This document shows positions 30,281 to 38,190 of a stretch of DNA of 64,000 nt, piece after piece. The notes beneath the pieces are model-generated. The model saw nothing but the letters and a program-made list of their open reading frames with translations. It did not search any database and was not told the origin of the DNA. The DNA lies in contig NZ_NISY01000002.1 of NCBI RefSeq assembly GCF_007595705.1, positions 806,001 through 870,000 of the forward strand, written 5' to 3'. The position numbers and the translations under genes were made by a program. This DNA is from Streptomyces sp. SAJ15. GTDB taxonomy: Bacteria; Actinomycetota; Actinomycetes; Streptomycetales; Streptomycetaceae. The stretch's first letter is position 1, and each line of letters opens with the position of its first letter.

Positions 30281-30507
30281 CGGACCGTGCCCGGCTCGTA
30301 GACACCCGTCTCGGGCCGGCTCATGCCGTGCATGTCGCCCATCCCGCCGCCCGACCCTCCGGAGTCGCCACCGCCGCCGCCACGGTGCATGCCGGGGGCC
30401 ACCGGGCCGGCGGCCGCGCCCGCGGCGTACGCGACGCCGAACATCGCGGCGAGCAGGAGGAGGAAGCCGGACAGGACGAGGGCAGGGCTGTGCTGACGTG
30501 AAGTCAT
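30277..30507 (-). CDS. Small Met/His-rich membrane protein of the copper operon
   Basis: 76 aa: one membrane helix or uncleaved signal (~10-35, ALVLSGFLLLLAAMFGVAY), then an outside tail rich in Gly, Met and His (PGMHRGGGG ... GMGDMHGMSRPE). First gene of the copper operon, its stop overlapping the copA start by 4 bp. The Met/His tail suggests copper capture near the pump. Family not recognised. ATG at 30507 chosen; the open frame continues upstream but that part is not protein-like. Confidence 0.72.
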   Translation of the reverse strand: MTSRQHSPALVLSGFLLLLAAMFGVAYAAGAAAGPVAPGMHRGGGGGDSGGSGGGMGDMHGMSRPETGVYEPGTVR

Positions 30508-30942
30508 CGCCGCTCCAGAGCGCAGACAGCGAACAAGGGGAAGGCGCCATCGTGACACGGTGGCGGACCCTTCCGACCGACATCCGGTAGCCCCGTGACA
30601 CGTGAGGTTTCTCCTGTTCACGCCGGGGAACCAACCGCCCCTCGCGGCCGACTTCCTGGAGATAGCGGACCCTGACGGCGGCAACCGCGCGTCGGGGGCG
30701 CCGTGTTCCCCGACCGGCCGGTCCGCGCCCGGGGCGGCGTACGCGCGGCCGGGCGCGTGATCCGCGCGGAACCCGAACGGCCCGCCGTACGACTTCCTGG
30801 GTGACCCACGACCAGAGGAGATGTCCGGCGTGTCCCTGCCTGCTTCGTCCGCCCCCTCCGGCCGCGTTCGCAGACGCGCACCCTACCCGCGCCTCCATGG
30901 CCGGCCCCTCGTCACCCCCTCCGGTGCCGCACCCATACGCCC
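30508..30942. promoter_or_regulatory. 435-bp divergent spacer, copper operon and isocyanide synthase
   Basis: Shared control region of two divergent units. It holds two direct copies of CGTGACACG (30551-30559 and 30594-30602) and two of CGACTTCCTGG (30649-30659 and 30790-30800). No CsoR-type or CueR-type dyad was recognised. The copies could be binding sites, but nothing here ties them to a known regulator. Confidence 0.4.
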
Positions 30943-31872
30943 ATGATCGATTCCCGCGCGTCCCGCGCCACCGCCAGCATCAGCGCCCGGGTCCTGGCCG
31001 TGCTGCTGCCCTACCGCCGCGCCGCGGATCCCGCCGAGGCGCCCGACCACCCCGAACAGCTCTTCCAGATCGAGCAGTTCGTCCGCGCGGGGGAGCCGAT
31101 CGTCTTCACCCTGCCCGGCTTCCCCTGCAAGTCGACCAACCCCGCCAAGGTGCTGGGTCCGCTCCCCGACGAGAGCGAAAGGCTCTCGCTCCGCTTCCTG
31201 GACCGGCTGTGCGCGCGGATCGCCGAGGTGTACCCGCCCGGCGCCCGACTGGTCATCTGCGCCGAAGGCCATGTCTTCGGCGACCTCATCGGCGTCTCCG
31301 ACGCGCACATCGACGCCTATGTGGAGGAGCTGCGCGCCATCGTGCGGCGCGAGCGCCTCACCCGTCTGACCACCTTCGACCTGCGGGAGGTCTACGGCGA
31401 TCTGCCCTACGCCGGCAAGCGGGCCCTGGTGGACGCCGTGTACGCGCCCAGCATGGAGAGCCTGTGGGCCCAGGCCCGCGCCGACGCGGACACGCAGCGG
31501 CTGTACCGGGGCATCGCCCGCTCGTTGGCCGAGGACGCCCGGGCCGTCGCCTTCCCCGGCCCCCGCTCCGCGCTGCGGCGCGCCCATCGGGATCGCGCCT
31601 ACGGCGTCCTGCGCCGCAGCCGTGCCTGGTGCGACCTGATCGCGGACCACCATCCGCGCTCGGTGCGGCTCTCCGTCCACCCGCAGCGCTCCGGTGCGGC
31701 GAAGTTCGGCATCCGGCTGCTGGAGGCGGACGACGTCTGGGCCACGCCCTGGCACTCGGCGGCGCTGCGGTGCGCCGACGGCGGCTGGCGGCTGATGCGC
31801 CGGGCGGACGCGGAACGGCTGGGACGCCTGGTGGTGCGCCACGGCCGCCCGAGCCACTTCGAGGCCCGGTAG
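30943..31872 (+). CDS. Isocyanide (isonitrile) synthase, PvcA/DIT1 family
   Basis: Converts an amino acid (Trp or Tyr in known enzymes) and a pentulose phosphate into an isonitrile. 309 aa across the full PvcA/DIT1 domain: FPCKSTNPAKVLG, YPPGARLVICAEGHVFGDL, VRLSVHPQRSGAAKFGIRLL and the terminal GRPSHF are all family hallmarks. No PvcB/IsnB-type Fe/2-oxoglutarate oxygenase follows. Divergent from the copper operon; isonitriles bind Cu(I) tightly, and diisonitrile chalkophores are known from Streptomyces, so a copper link is plausible but not shown. ATG at 30943 gives a normal N terminus. Confidence 0.87.
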   Translation: MIDSRASRATASISARVLAVLLPYRRAADPAEAPDHPEQLFQIEQFVRAGEPIVFTLPGFPCKSTNPAKVLGPLPDESERLSLRFLDRLCARIAEVYPPGARLVICAEGHVFGDLIGVSDAHIDAYVEELRAIVRRERLTRLTTFDLREVYGDLPYAGKRALVDAVYAPSMESLWAQARADADTQRLYRGIARSLAEDARAVAFPGPRSALRRAHRDRAYGVLRRSRAWCDLIADHHPRSVRLSVHPQRSGAAKFGIRLLEADDVWATPWHSAALRCADGGWRLMRRADAERLGRLVVRHGRPSHFEAR

Positions 31873-31888
31873 GACCGGGCGGCGGGCG

Positions 31889-32015
31889 GTCGTGCGGCCG
31901 GGGCGTAACCGGGGGAGTCGTGCCGCCGGGGCGTGACGGGGGTAGTCGACGGCGGGCAGTCGTGCGGCCGGGGCGTAACCGGGGGGAGTCGTGCCGTCAG
32001 GGCGTGACGCGGTGG
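31889..32015. repeat. GC-rich tandem repeat, ~27-bp unit in ~70-bp pairs
   Basis: Four diverged copies of GTCGTGCGGCCGGGGCGTAA-type units begin at 31889, 31917, 31959 and 31989. The pair 31881-31950 is nearly repeated at 31951-32013. It lies in the 313-bp spacer after the isocyanide synthase, with no gene. Not CRISPR-like: no unique spacers of constant length. Confidence 0.85.
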
Positions 32016-32185
32016 GCACGACCCGGCGCCCCGCCGCGCGGGCAGCGGTTCGTGGAGCAAGGAGGCCCGTTCCATCGGCCTCGTTCCGCTGACGGCGCGT
32101 CAAGACGATCACCGGGTGGCCCCTGCGGCCGGTCGCGGCGTCGAGCCGCCTACGCTGCCGGTCACCGTCCCGAGGAGAGGCTCCG

Positions 32186-32941
32186 ATGACCACCCATCAG
32201 CTGGACCAGCTCGCACCCATGCCCACCGACTGGCAGCGTGCCCTGGCGATCGTCGCCCATCCCGACGACCTCGAGTACGGCGCCTCCGCGGCGATCGCCA
32301 CCTGGATCGACCAGGGGCGCGAGGTGGTCTACCTGCTGGCCACGCGCGGCGAGGCCGGGATCGACGGCATGGCCCCGGCCGTGGCCGGCCCGCTGCGCGA
32401 GGCCGAACAGCGGGCGAGCGCCGCGGCGGTGGGGGTCTCGGTGGTGGAGTTCCTGGACCACCGGGACGGCGTGATCGAGTACGGCACGGCGCTGCGCGCC
32501 GAGTTCGCCGCCGCGATCCGGCGCCACCGCCCCGAACTGGTGATCACCCTCAACCACCGGGACACCTGGGGCAGCGGACCGGGGCAGGCGTGGAACACCC
32601 CGGACCACCGCGCGGTCGGCCGCGCGGTGCTCGACGCGGCCGGCGACGCCGGCAACCGCTGGATCTTCCCCGAGCTGCTGACCGAGCGGAGCCTGGAGCC
32701 CTGGAACGGGGTGCGCCACGTGGCCGTCGCCGGCTCCCCGCACCCCACGCACGCGGTGGACGCGACCGACGGGGTCGAGCGCGCCGTCGACTCGCTGCTG
32801 GCCCACCGCAGCTATATCCAGGCGCTCACCGACGAGGACCCCGAGCGCTACTGCCGCACCTTCCTGGAGGGCACGATGTCGGCCGCCGCCGCCCGCTTCG
32901 GCGGCCGCCCGGCCGTCGCGTTCGAGCTCTTCAACCGCTGA
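32186..32941 (+). CDS. PIG-L (LmbE-like) N-acetyl-sugar deacetylase
   Basis: 251 aa zinc hydrolase of the PIG-L/MshB superfamily: HPDD at [12 protein letters not shown] binds zinc with a later His in [17 protein letters not shown] lies between. Such enzymes remove acetyl from GlcNAc-containing metabolites (mycothiol, GlcNAc-PI, teicoplanin). The substrate here is not evident; the true mshB is usually elsewhere. GAGGAGAGG precedes the ATG, and TACGCT 30 bp upstream may be a -10. Its 3' end overlaps the convergent PP2C gene by 11 bp. Confidence 0.87.
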   Translation: MTTHQLDQLAPMPTDWQRALAIVAHPDDLEYGASAAIATWIDQGREVVYLLATRGEAGIDGMAPAVAGPLREAEQRASAAAVGVSVVEFLDHRDGVIEYGTALRAEFAAAIRRHRPELVITLNHRDTWGSGPGQAWNTPDHRAVGRAVLDAAGDAGNRWIFPELLTERSLEPWNGVRHVAVAGSPHPTHAVDATDGVERAVDSLLAHRSYIQALTDEDPERYCRTFLEGTMSAAAARFGGRPAVAFELFNR

Positions 32942-34088
32942 CGCGGCGGTCGCCGTCCGGCGCGGAGTCCGCGGCCGCGCGTTCCATGACCAGCGCGGCC
33001 GCGTCGTCCTGGAGCCGGCCTCCGGCATGGGCCTCGAGGTCCGCCCGCAGCCGGGCCAGCAGCTCCGAGGTGGGCAGCTCGGCCCAGCCGCTGAGGCGGT
33101 CCGCGAGCGGATAGAACGCGCCGTCCGCGCCACGCGCCTCGGTCACCCCGTCGGTGCAGGCGAAGACCCGCGCCTCGGCGGGGACGGCGACGCGCTGCAC
33201 CGCGCGGGGCCGCTCCACCAGCTGGCCGAGGCCCAGCGGCAGCCCCGCCTCGTCCGGCGGCGCCAGCTCGGTGATCCTGCCGTCGCCGTGGATGAGCAGC
33301 GGCGCCACATGCCCGCAGTCGACGAAGACGATGGGCACGCTCGTCCCGTCGGGCATCCAGGTGTCCTCCTCGACCCCGAACACCAGGGCCGTCACAAACC
33401 GCTCGTCGGCCCCCTCCGACTCGTCCGCCGCCGACCGCGCGTAGCGCCACAGGCCCGACTCCATGGCGTCCACCGCGCTCTCCAGGCTGGGCCGGTAGAA
33501 GGCGGCCTCGCGGAAGGCGGTGAGCACCGCGGCGCCCGCGCCGAGCGTGCGCAGCCCCTTGCCCTGGACGTCGCCGATCAGCACCCGGGTCCCGTACGGG
33601 GTCTCCAGCACCTCGTAGATGTCCCCGCCGACCAGCGCGTCCCGCTGCGAGGAGACGTAGAGCCCGTCCACGACCACGCCGCGGCTGCGCAGCGGGAGCT
33701 GGCGCAGCAGAGCGCGCTGCGCCGCCTCCCCGGTGACGCGCAGCCGCGTCAGCAGCTTGTCCCGTTCGTAGAGCAGCCGTGCCAGGGTGATGGCCGCCCC
33801 CGCCAGCAGCAGGTTGCCGAAGACGGTGGCGATCGTGTTGAGCGCCTGTGGGTCGTCGGGCTCCGCGCCGTGCAGCGTGGCCATGGCGAGGAAGTCGACC
33901 GCGGCGATGAGGATCGCCTGGCGGTAGGTGCACAGCGCGGCGGCCACGATCGGGGCGACGGCCGCGTACATGTCCATCCGGACATCGCGCGGCGCGACCT
34001 GGTCGACCACGACGATCAGCCCGATGTACACGAGCAGCACGATGAAGACGCTGTTCGCCACGGCGCGCGTGCGAGCCCTCCACGGCAC
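32931..34088 (-). CDS. Membrane-anchored PP2C/RsbU-type protein phosphatase
   Basis: 385 aa: about four membrane helices (~10-100, [33 protein letters not shown]), then a PP2C SpoIIE domain with the metal aspartates in [26 protein letters not shown] and [12 protein letters not shown]. Family members dephosphorylate anti-sigma antagonists (RsbV/SpoIIAA type) in response to a signal; no sensor domain is evident here beyond the membrane part. GTG start with GGAGG upstream. Target anti-anti-sigma factor is not in the window. Confidence 0.88.
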   Translation of the reverse strand: MPWRARTRAVANSVFIVLLVYIGLIVVVDQVAPRDVRMDMYAAVAPIVAAALCTYRQAILIAAVDFLAMATLHGAEPDDPQALNTIATVFGNLLLAGAAITLARLLYERDKLLTRLRVTGEAAQRALLRQLPLRSRGVVVDGLYVSSQRDALVGGDIYEVLETPYGTRVLIGDVQGKGLRTLGAGAAVLTAFREAAFYRPSLESAVDAMESGLWRYARSAADESEGADERFVTALVFGVEEDTWMPDGTSVPIVFVDCGHVAPLLIHGDGRITELAPPDEAGLPLGLGQLVERPRAVQRVAVPAEARVFACTDGVTEARGADGAFYPLADRLSGWAELPTSELLARLRADLEAHAGGRLQDDAAALVMERAAADSAPDGDRRVSG

Positions 34089-34494
34089 GGTTGCGGACCT
34101 CCGCCTCCGGCATCCGGGACGCTCTCAGGCTCGCACGACCCCCGGCGCGCGGCGACCGCAGGCCGGGTGTGTCCGGGGCCGGGCAGCGGACGCGGGGGGC
34201 CGGGCCGTCGGCATGTCCGCCCCGGCCGGGGCGGTGCCCGGCCGGGCACCGTCGCCGGGCGCCGCCATTGGTGTGAACCAATACTGGTCAGGCCCCGGTT
34301 GAGGTCAATGGTTGAAACATCGACCGACCAGTGACGGACGGTCCTCGATCGGGCATACTCCAACCGCTACAGCCGCAGGTCATCGCCGCCGCAACCCGGT
34401 GCGCGAGGACCGGCTGCGGCATCCAGACCGGCGGCGGTCGCCCAACCCCTGGCCCCGCGCCGCCGCAGCGCCCGACAGGGAGGAGAGCGCCGCC
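34089..34494. promoter_or_regulatory. 406-bp spacer with a TTGGT-N4-ACCAA dyad
   Basis: Divergent spacer of the PP2C and acyl-CoA dehydrogenase genes. TTGGTGTGAACCAA at 34268-34281 keeps the TGGT-N4-ACCA half-sites typical of GntR/HutC regulators such as DasR, followed by another ACTGGTC (34283-34289). It is about 220 bp before the dehydrogenase start. The flanking ~60 bp are AT-richer, as for a promoter. Regulator unassigned. Confidence 0.45.
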
Positions 34495-35679
34495 ATGATT
34501 GAGCACGGCCCCCAGCCGGTGGAACGACAGCTGCCCACCGAGGAAGCCCGTGACCTGATCGCGCTCGTGCGCGAGCTCGCCGCGCGGGAGATCCGGCCGC
34601 ACGCCGCCGAGGAGGAGGCCGCCGGGCACTTCCCGCGCGAGCTGTTCACCCTGCTCTCCGAGTCCGGCCTGCTCGGACTGCCCTACCCGGAGGAGTTCGG
34701 CGGCGGAGACCAGCCGTACGAGGTCTACCTCCAGGTCCTCGAGGAGCTCGCCGCCGCCCGGCTCACCGTCGGCCTCGGCGTCAGCGTGCACACCCTCGCC
34801 TGCCACGCCCTCGCCACCTACGGCACCAAGGAGCAGCGCGCCGAGCACCTGCCGGCCATGCTCGGCGGCGGCCTGCTGGGCGCCTACTGCCTCTCCGAGC
34901 CGGCCTCCGGGTCCGACGCCGCCTCGCTGCGCACCCGCGCGGTGCGCGATGAGGGCGAAGGCGCCGGCTGGACGCTCAACGGCACCAAGGCGTGGATCAC
35001 CCACGGAGGCATCGCCGACTTCTACACCGTCCTCGCCCGCACCGGCCAGGAGGGCCCGAAGGGCATCTCGGCCTTCCTGGTGCCCGGCGACGCCCCCGGC
35101 CTGTCCGCGGCCGCCCCCGAGCGGAAGATGGGCATGAACGGCTCGCCCACCGCCCAGCTGCACTTCGACGACGTGCGCGTCGCCGACGACCGCCGGCTGG
35201 GCGAGGAGGGGCAGGGCTTCTCCATCGCGCTGGGCGCGCTCGACGCCGGCCGGCTCGGCATCGCCGCCTGTGCGATCGGCGTGGCCCAGGCCGCGCTGGA
35301 CGAGGCGATCCGGTACACGACCGAGCGCAGGCAGTTCAACCGGCCCATCTCCGACTTCCAGGGCCTGCGCTTCATGCTCGCCGACATGGCCACCCAGATC
35401 GAGGCCGGGCGCGCCCTGTACCTGGCCGCCGCCCGCCGCCGCGACGCCGGGCTGGCCTTCTCGCAGCAGGCGGCCATGGCCAAGCTCTTCTGCACCGACG
35501 CCGTCATGCGCGTGACCACCGACGCGGTCCAGCTGCTCGGCGGCTACGGCTACACCGCCGACTTCCCCGTCGAGCGCTTCATGCGCGAGGCCAAGGTCCT
35601 CCAGATCGTGGAGGGCACCAACCAGATCCAGCGCGTGGTCATAGCCCGCCACCTCGCGGGCCCCGAGTCCCGCCGCTGA
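34495..35679 (+). CDS. Acyl-CoA dehydrogenase
   Basis: FAD enzyme oxidising acyl-CoA to enoyl-CoA. 394 aa, full-length: N-terminal helical domain, FAD-binding signature AYCLSEPASGSDAASL, the strand region PERKMGMNGSPTAQLHFDDV, and C-terminal catalytic Glu in IVEGTNQIQR. This is the short/branched-chain type used in fatty acid or branched-chain amino acid oxidation; chain length cannot be told. GGGAGGAG is well placed before the ATG. Stands alone with no neighbouring beta-oxidation genes. Confidence 0.93.
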   Translation: MIEHGPQPVERQLPTEEARDLIALVRELAAREIRPHAAEEEAAGHFPRELFTLLSESGLLGLPYPEEFGGGDQPYEVYLQVLEELAAARLTVGLGVSVHTLACHALATYGTKEQRAEHLPAMLGGGLLGAYCLSEPASGSDAASLRTRAVRDEGEGAGWTLNGTKAWITHGGIADFYTVLARTGQEGPKGISAFLVPGDAPGLSAAAPERKMGMNGSPTAQLHFDDVRVADDRRLGEEGQGFSIALGALDAGRLGIAACAIGVAQAALDEAIRYTTERRQFNRPISDFQGLRFMLADMATQIEAGRALYLAAARRRDAGLAFSQQAAMAKLFCTDAVMRVTTDAVQLLGGYGYTADFPVERFMREAKVLQIVEGTNQIQRVVIARHLAGPESRR

Positions 35680-35709
35680 ACCCGGCCGGGCGCGCCGCCC
35701 CGGCGGCGC

Positions 35710-35757
35710 GCCCGAGCGGTCGAGTGCCCGAGCGGCCCAGTGCCCGAGCGGTCGCGG
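35710..35757. repeat. Tandem repeat, 16-bp unit x 3
   Basis: Three copies of GCCCGAGCGGTCGAGT, at 35710, 35726 and 35742, the second and third with few changes, just after the acyl-CoA dehydrogenase stop. Confidence 0.88.
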
Positions 35758-35774
35758 TGGGAGGTGCTCCCGCC

Positions 35775-35830
35775 GCGACCCCGCGACCCCGCGACCCCGC
35801 GACCCCGCGACCCCGCGACCCCGCGACCCC
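35775..35830. repeat. Tandem repeat, GCGACCCC x 7
   Basis: Seven perfect copies of the octamer GCGACCCC in a row, 18 bp after the 16-bp repeat. Both arrays sit in the spacer between the dehydrogenase and the EEP-family hydrolase gene. The perfect copies point to recent slippage. Confidence 0.95.
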
Positions 35831-35937
35831 GCGGCGCCGGCCTCCCGGCGCGCGGCCCCCTACCGCCGCGCCCCCGCGTCTGAGAGCCTCCCCTGGCACT
35901 GGCCGCACCCGGAAACACCGGACTCCCAGGAGGCGCC

Positions 35938-37026
35938 ATGCCGGCGACACCCGAGGACCGGGCCGAGAAGGGCCCTGAGGACCGCTCCGAGAGACGCCCC
36001 GAATCCCGCCCCGTATCCCGCTGCCAGGGCTGGGACGACGCCCCTGCCCGCGGTCGCCCGGCACGGAGCGCCCCCAGCCGGCGCGGCACCCTCTCCGCGG
36101 TGGCGGCGGCCGCCCTGGCGGCACCGCTGCTCCCGCCCGCCCCGCGTGCCTCGGCGGTCCCCACGGACGCCGCCGCCACAGACGCCGCCGCCCCGGAGGT
36201 CGCCACGGAGGCCGCCGCGGACGCCGGCGCCCCGGACGCCGGCGAGGTCCCCGCCCTGCGGACGATGACCTTCAACCTCCGTTTCGCGAGCGACACCCCG
36301 CCGCACACCTGGGCCGAGCGGCGGCCGGTGACACGGGAGTTGCTGCGCCGCGAGCGGCCGCACCTGCTGGGCACGCAGGAGGGGCTCTACGGGCAGCTGC
36401 GCGACATCGCCGCGGACCTGGGCGCGCCGTACGCCTGGCTGGGCACCGGGCGACAGGGCGGCAGCCGGGACGAGTTCATGGCGGTCTTCTACGACACCCG
36501 GCGGCTGGAACCCCAGGAGTACGACCACTTCTGGCTCTCGGACACCCCGTACCTGATCGGATCCAACACCTGGGGCGGGGCGGTGGTCCGCATGGTCACC
36601 TGGATCCGCTTCCTCGACCTGCGCACCGGGGCCCGCTTCTACGCCCTCAACACCCATCTGGACCACCGCGGCCAGCACGCCCGCGAGCGGTCCGCGGAGC
36701 TGATCACACGACGGCTCGCCGAGCTCGACCCCGCGCTGCCGCGCGTGGTCACCGGCGACTTCAACGTGCCGGCGCACGGCGACCCGGTCTACGCGGCCAT
36801 GCTGAACGGCGGTGCCCTGGTGGACTCCTGGGACGCCGCCGAGCGGCGCGGCAGGCTGTACGGGACCTTCCACGGCTATCGGCCGCCGGTCCCGGACGGT
36901 GAGCGGATCGACTGGATCCTCACCTCGCCGGGGGTGCGCACCCGCTACGCCGCGATCAACACCTTCTCCCCGGGCGGCCGGTTCCCCAGCGACCACCTGC
37001 CGGTGCAGGCAGTCCTGGAGATCTGA
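35938..37026 (+). CDS. Exported endonuclease/exonuclease/phosphatase (EEP) family hydrolase
   Basis: 362 aa. Twin-arginine-type signal around residues 48-72 (SRRGTLSAVAAAALAAP ... RASA). The EEP fold follows: TMTFNLRFAS (metal Asn), GTQEGLYGQL (metal Glu), LNTHLDHRGQ, VVTGDFNVPAHGDPVY, RIDWIL, and PSDHLPVQAVL. This set matches secreted phosphodiesterase/phosphatases of the DNase I-like superfamily; substrate (nucleic acid, lipid or phytate-like) unknown. The lead before the RR is long; an internal start is possible though no better ribosome site was found. Confidence 0.88.
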   Translation: MPATPEDRAEKGPEDRSERRPESRPVSRCQGWDDAPARGRPARSAPSRRGTLSAVAAAALAAPLLPPAPRASAVPTDAAATDAAAPEVATEAAADAGAPDAGEVPALRTMTFNLRFASDTPPHTWAERRPVTRELLRRERPHLLGTQEGLYGQLRDIAADLGAPYAWLGTGRQGGSRDEFMAVFYDTRRLEPQEYDHFWLSDTPYLIGSNTWGGAVVRMVTWIRFLDLRTGARFYALNTHLDHRGQHARERSAELITRRLAELDPALPRVVTGDFNVPAHGDPVYAAMLNGGALVDSWDAAERRGRLYGTFHGYRPPVPDGERIDWILTSPGVRTRYAAINTFSPGGRFPSDHLPVQAVLEI

Positions 37027-37065
37027 CGAGCCGTGGGAGTCGGACTCGGGCGCCGGCGCCGCCGG

Positions 37066-37452
37066 TCAGCGCTGGCGACGCCGCATGCCCGGCACCCGGA
37101 TCGGGCGCGAGCCGGGGCCGCCGATGTGCGAGAAGGGCTGGGTCCGCCAGTCCAGGCTCTCCGGCAGGGTCAGCAGCAGCGCGGCGTCCTGCTCCTGGAC
37201 GCCGAGGGCCTCGTCCGCGGACGCGGCGTCCGCGGCCGCCCGCCCGGTGCCGGGGCACACGGTCAGGCCGAACGGGTTCCACGGGGAGGGGCACAGCGCG
37301 TGCTCCGGCAGCACGTCCTCGTCCGGCAGCAGCGCGATCGGCCGCGCGCAGTCCGGGCAGGTCACCCGGAACATCTCCAACGTCTCGTAGCTGTCCACAT
37401 CGTGGTCGTACGTATCGTGGCCGCCTTCGTTGAGGCGTTCAAGATTGGGCAT
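37066..37452 (-). CDS. Cysteine-rich zinc-ribbon-like protein of unknown function
   Basis: 128 aa. Four cysteines in two pairs, VTCPDCARPIALLP ... LCPSPWNPFGLTVCPGTG, resemble a zinc ribbon. The rest is hydrophilic with an Asp/Ala/Glu-rich middle and a basic C-terminal end (RRRQR). No domain family recognised. GAGGGGGAA sits in front of the ATG. Convergent with the EEP gene, divergent from the Lrp regulator. Confidence 0.65.
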   Translation of the reverse strand: MPNLERLNEGGHDTYDHDVDSYETLEMFRVTCPDCARPIALLPDEDVLPEHALCPSPWNPFGLTVCPGTGRAAADAASADEALGVQEQDAALLLTLPESLDWRTQPFSHIGGPGSRPIRVPGMRRRQR

Positions 37453-37688
37453 GTGTCGTTCCCCCTCAGATGGGCCGTGAGGCGCCGCGGCCTCGACCAC
37501 AGCAAGCATTTCCCGCGCGGCGCCGTGGGTAATCGCGGCGCTCCGGGGGACACCGAGGAGGTGATGTGGCATTGGTCACATGCCCGGTGCAGATGCGCGG
37601 CGCGTCGGCCGCACACCCCCGCGCGCGCACCGCGCGCGCACCACGCGTCCCCCGGGGCCCGCCGGGACCTCCGCGGGACGCACTCCCG

Positions 37689-37719
37689 TTGTGTCCCACC
37701 CGCTTCGACCCCCTAAGGT
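37689..37719 (+). promoter_or_regulatory. Promoter for a leaderless Lrp-family mRNA
   Basis: TTGTGT (37689-37694), 19 bp, TAAGGT (37714-37719), then 8 nt to the GTG start at 37728. Transcription would begin at or next to the first codon, giving a leaderless mRNA; no Shine-Dalgarno sequence is present. Confidence 0.6.
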
Positions 37720-37727
37720 GATCCGCT

Positions 37728-38168
37728 GTGGAGGAGTTGGACAGACAGATCGTGGAACTGCTCGTCAAGGACGGGCGGATGAGCTACACCGACCTGGGCA
37801 AGGCCACCGGCCTGTCCACCTCGGCGGTGCACCAGCGGGTACGCCGGCTGGAACAGCGCGGCGTCATCCGCGGCTACGCGGCCGTGGTCGACCCCGAGGC
37901 CGTCGGTCTGCCCCTCACCGCTTTCATCGGGGTGAAGCCCTTCGACCCGAGCGCGCCCGACGACATCGCCGACCGGCTCGCCGACGTCCCCGAGATCGAG
38001 GCGTGCCACAGCGTGGCGGGCGACGAGAACTACATCCTCAAGGTGCGCGTCGCCACCCCGCTGGAGCTGGAGCACCTGCTCACCCGGATCCGCTCGCTGT
38101 CCGGCGTCTCCACCCGTACCACGGTCGTGCTCTCCACCCCTTACGAGGCCCGCCCGCCGCGCGTGTGA
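37728..38168 (+). CDS. Lrp/AsnC-family transcriptional regulator
   Basis: 146 aa: N-terminal helix-turn-helix (MEELDRQIVELLVKDGRMSYTDLGKATGLSTSAVHQRVRRLEQ) and C-terminal RAM ligand/oligomerisation domain (VKPFDPSAPDDI ... VAGDENYILKVRVATPLELEHLL). These regulators usually sense amino acids. GTG start follows a -10 by 8 nt (leaderless). An amidohydrolase gene starts 22 bp downstream and is the obvious candidate target. Confidence 0.92.
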   Translation: MEELDRQIVELLVKDGRMSYTDLGKATGLSTSAVHQRVRRLEQRGVIRGYAAVVDPEAVGLPLTAFIGVKPFDPSAPDDIADRLADVPEIEACHSVAGDENYILKVRVATPLELEHLLTRIRSLSGVSTRTTVVLSTPYEARPPRV

Positions 38169-38190
38169 GTCGCATACGAGACTGGACCCC

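Noticed and set aside
31889..32015. Repeat array considered as CRISPR
   Set aside because: Copies are diverged, adjacent, and lack constant-length unique spacers; no cas genes nearby.
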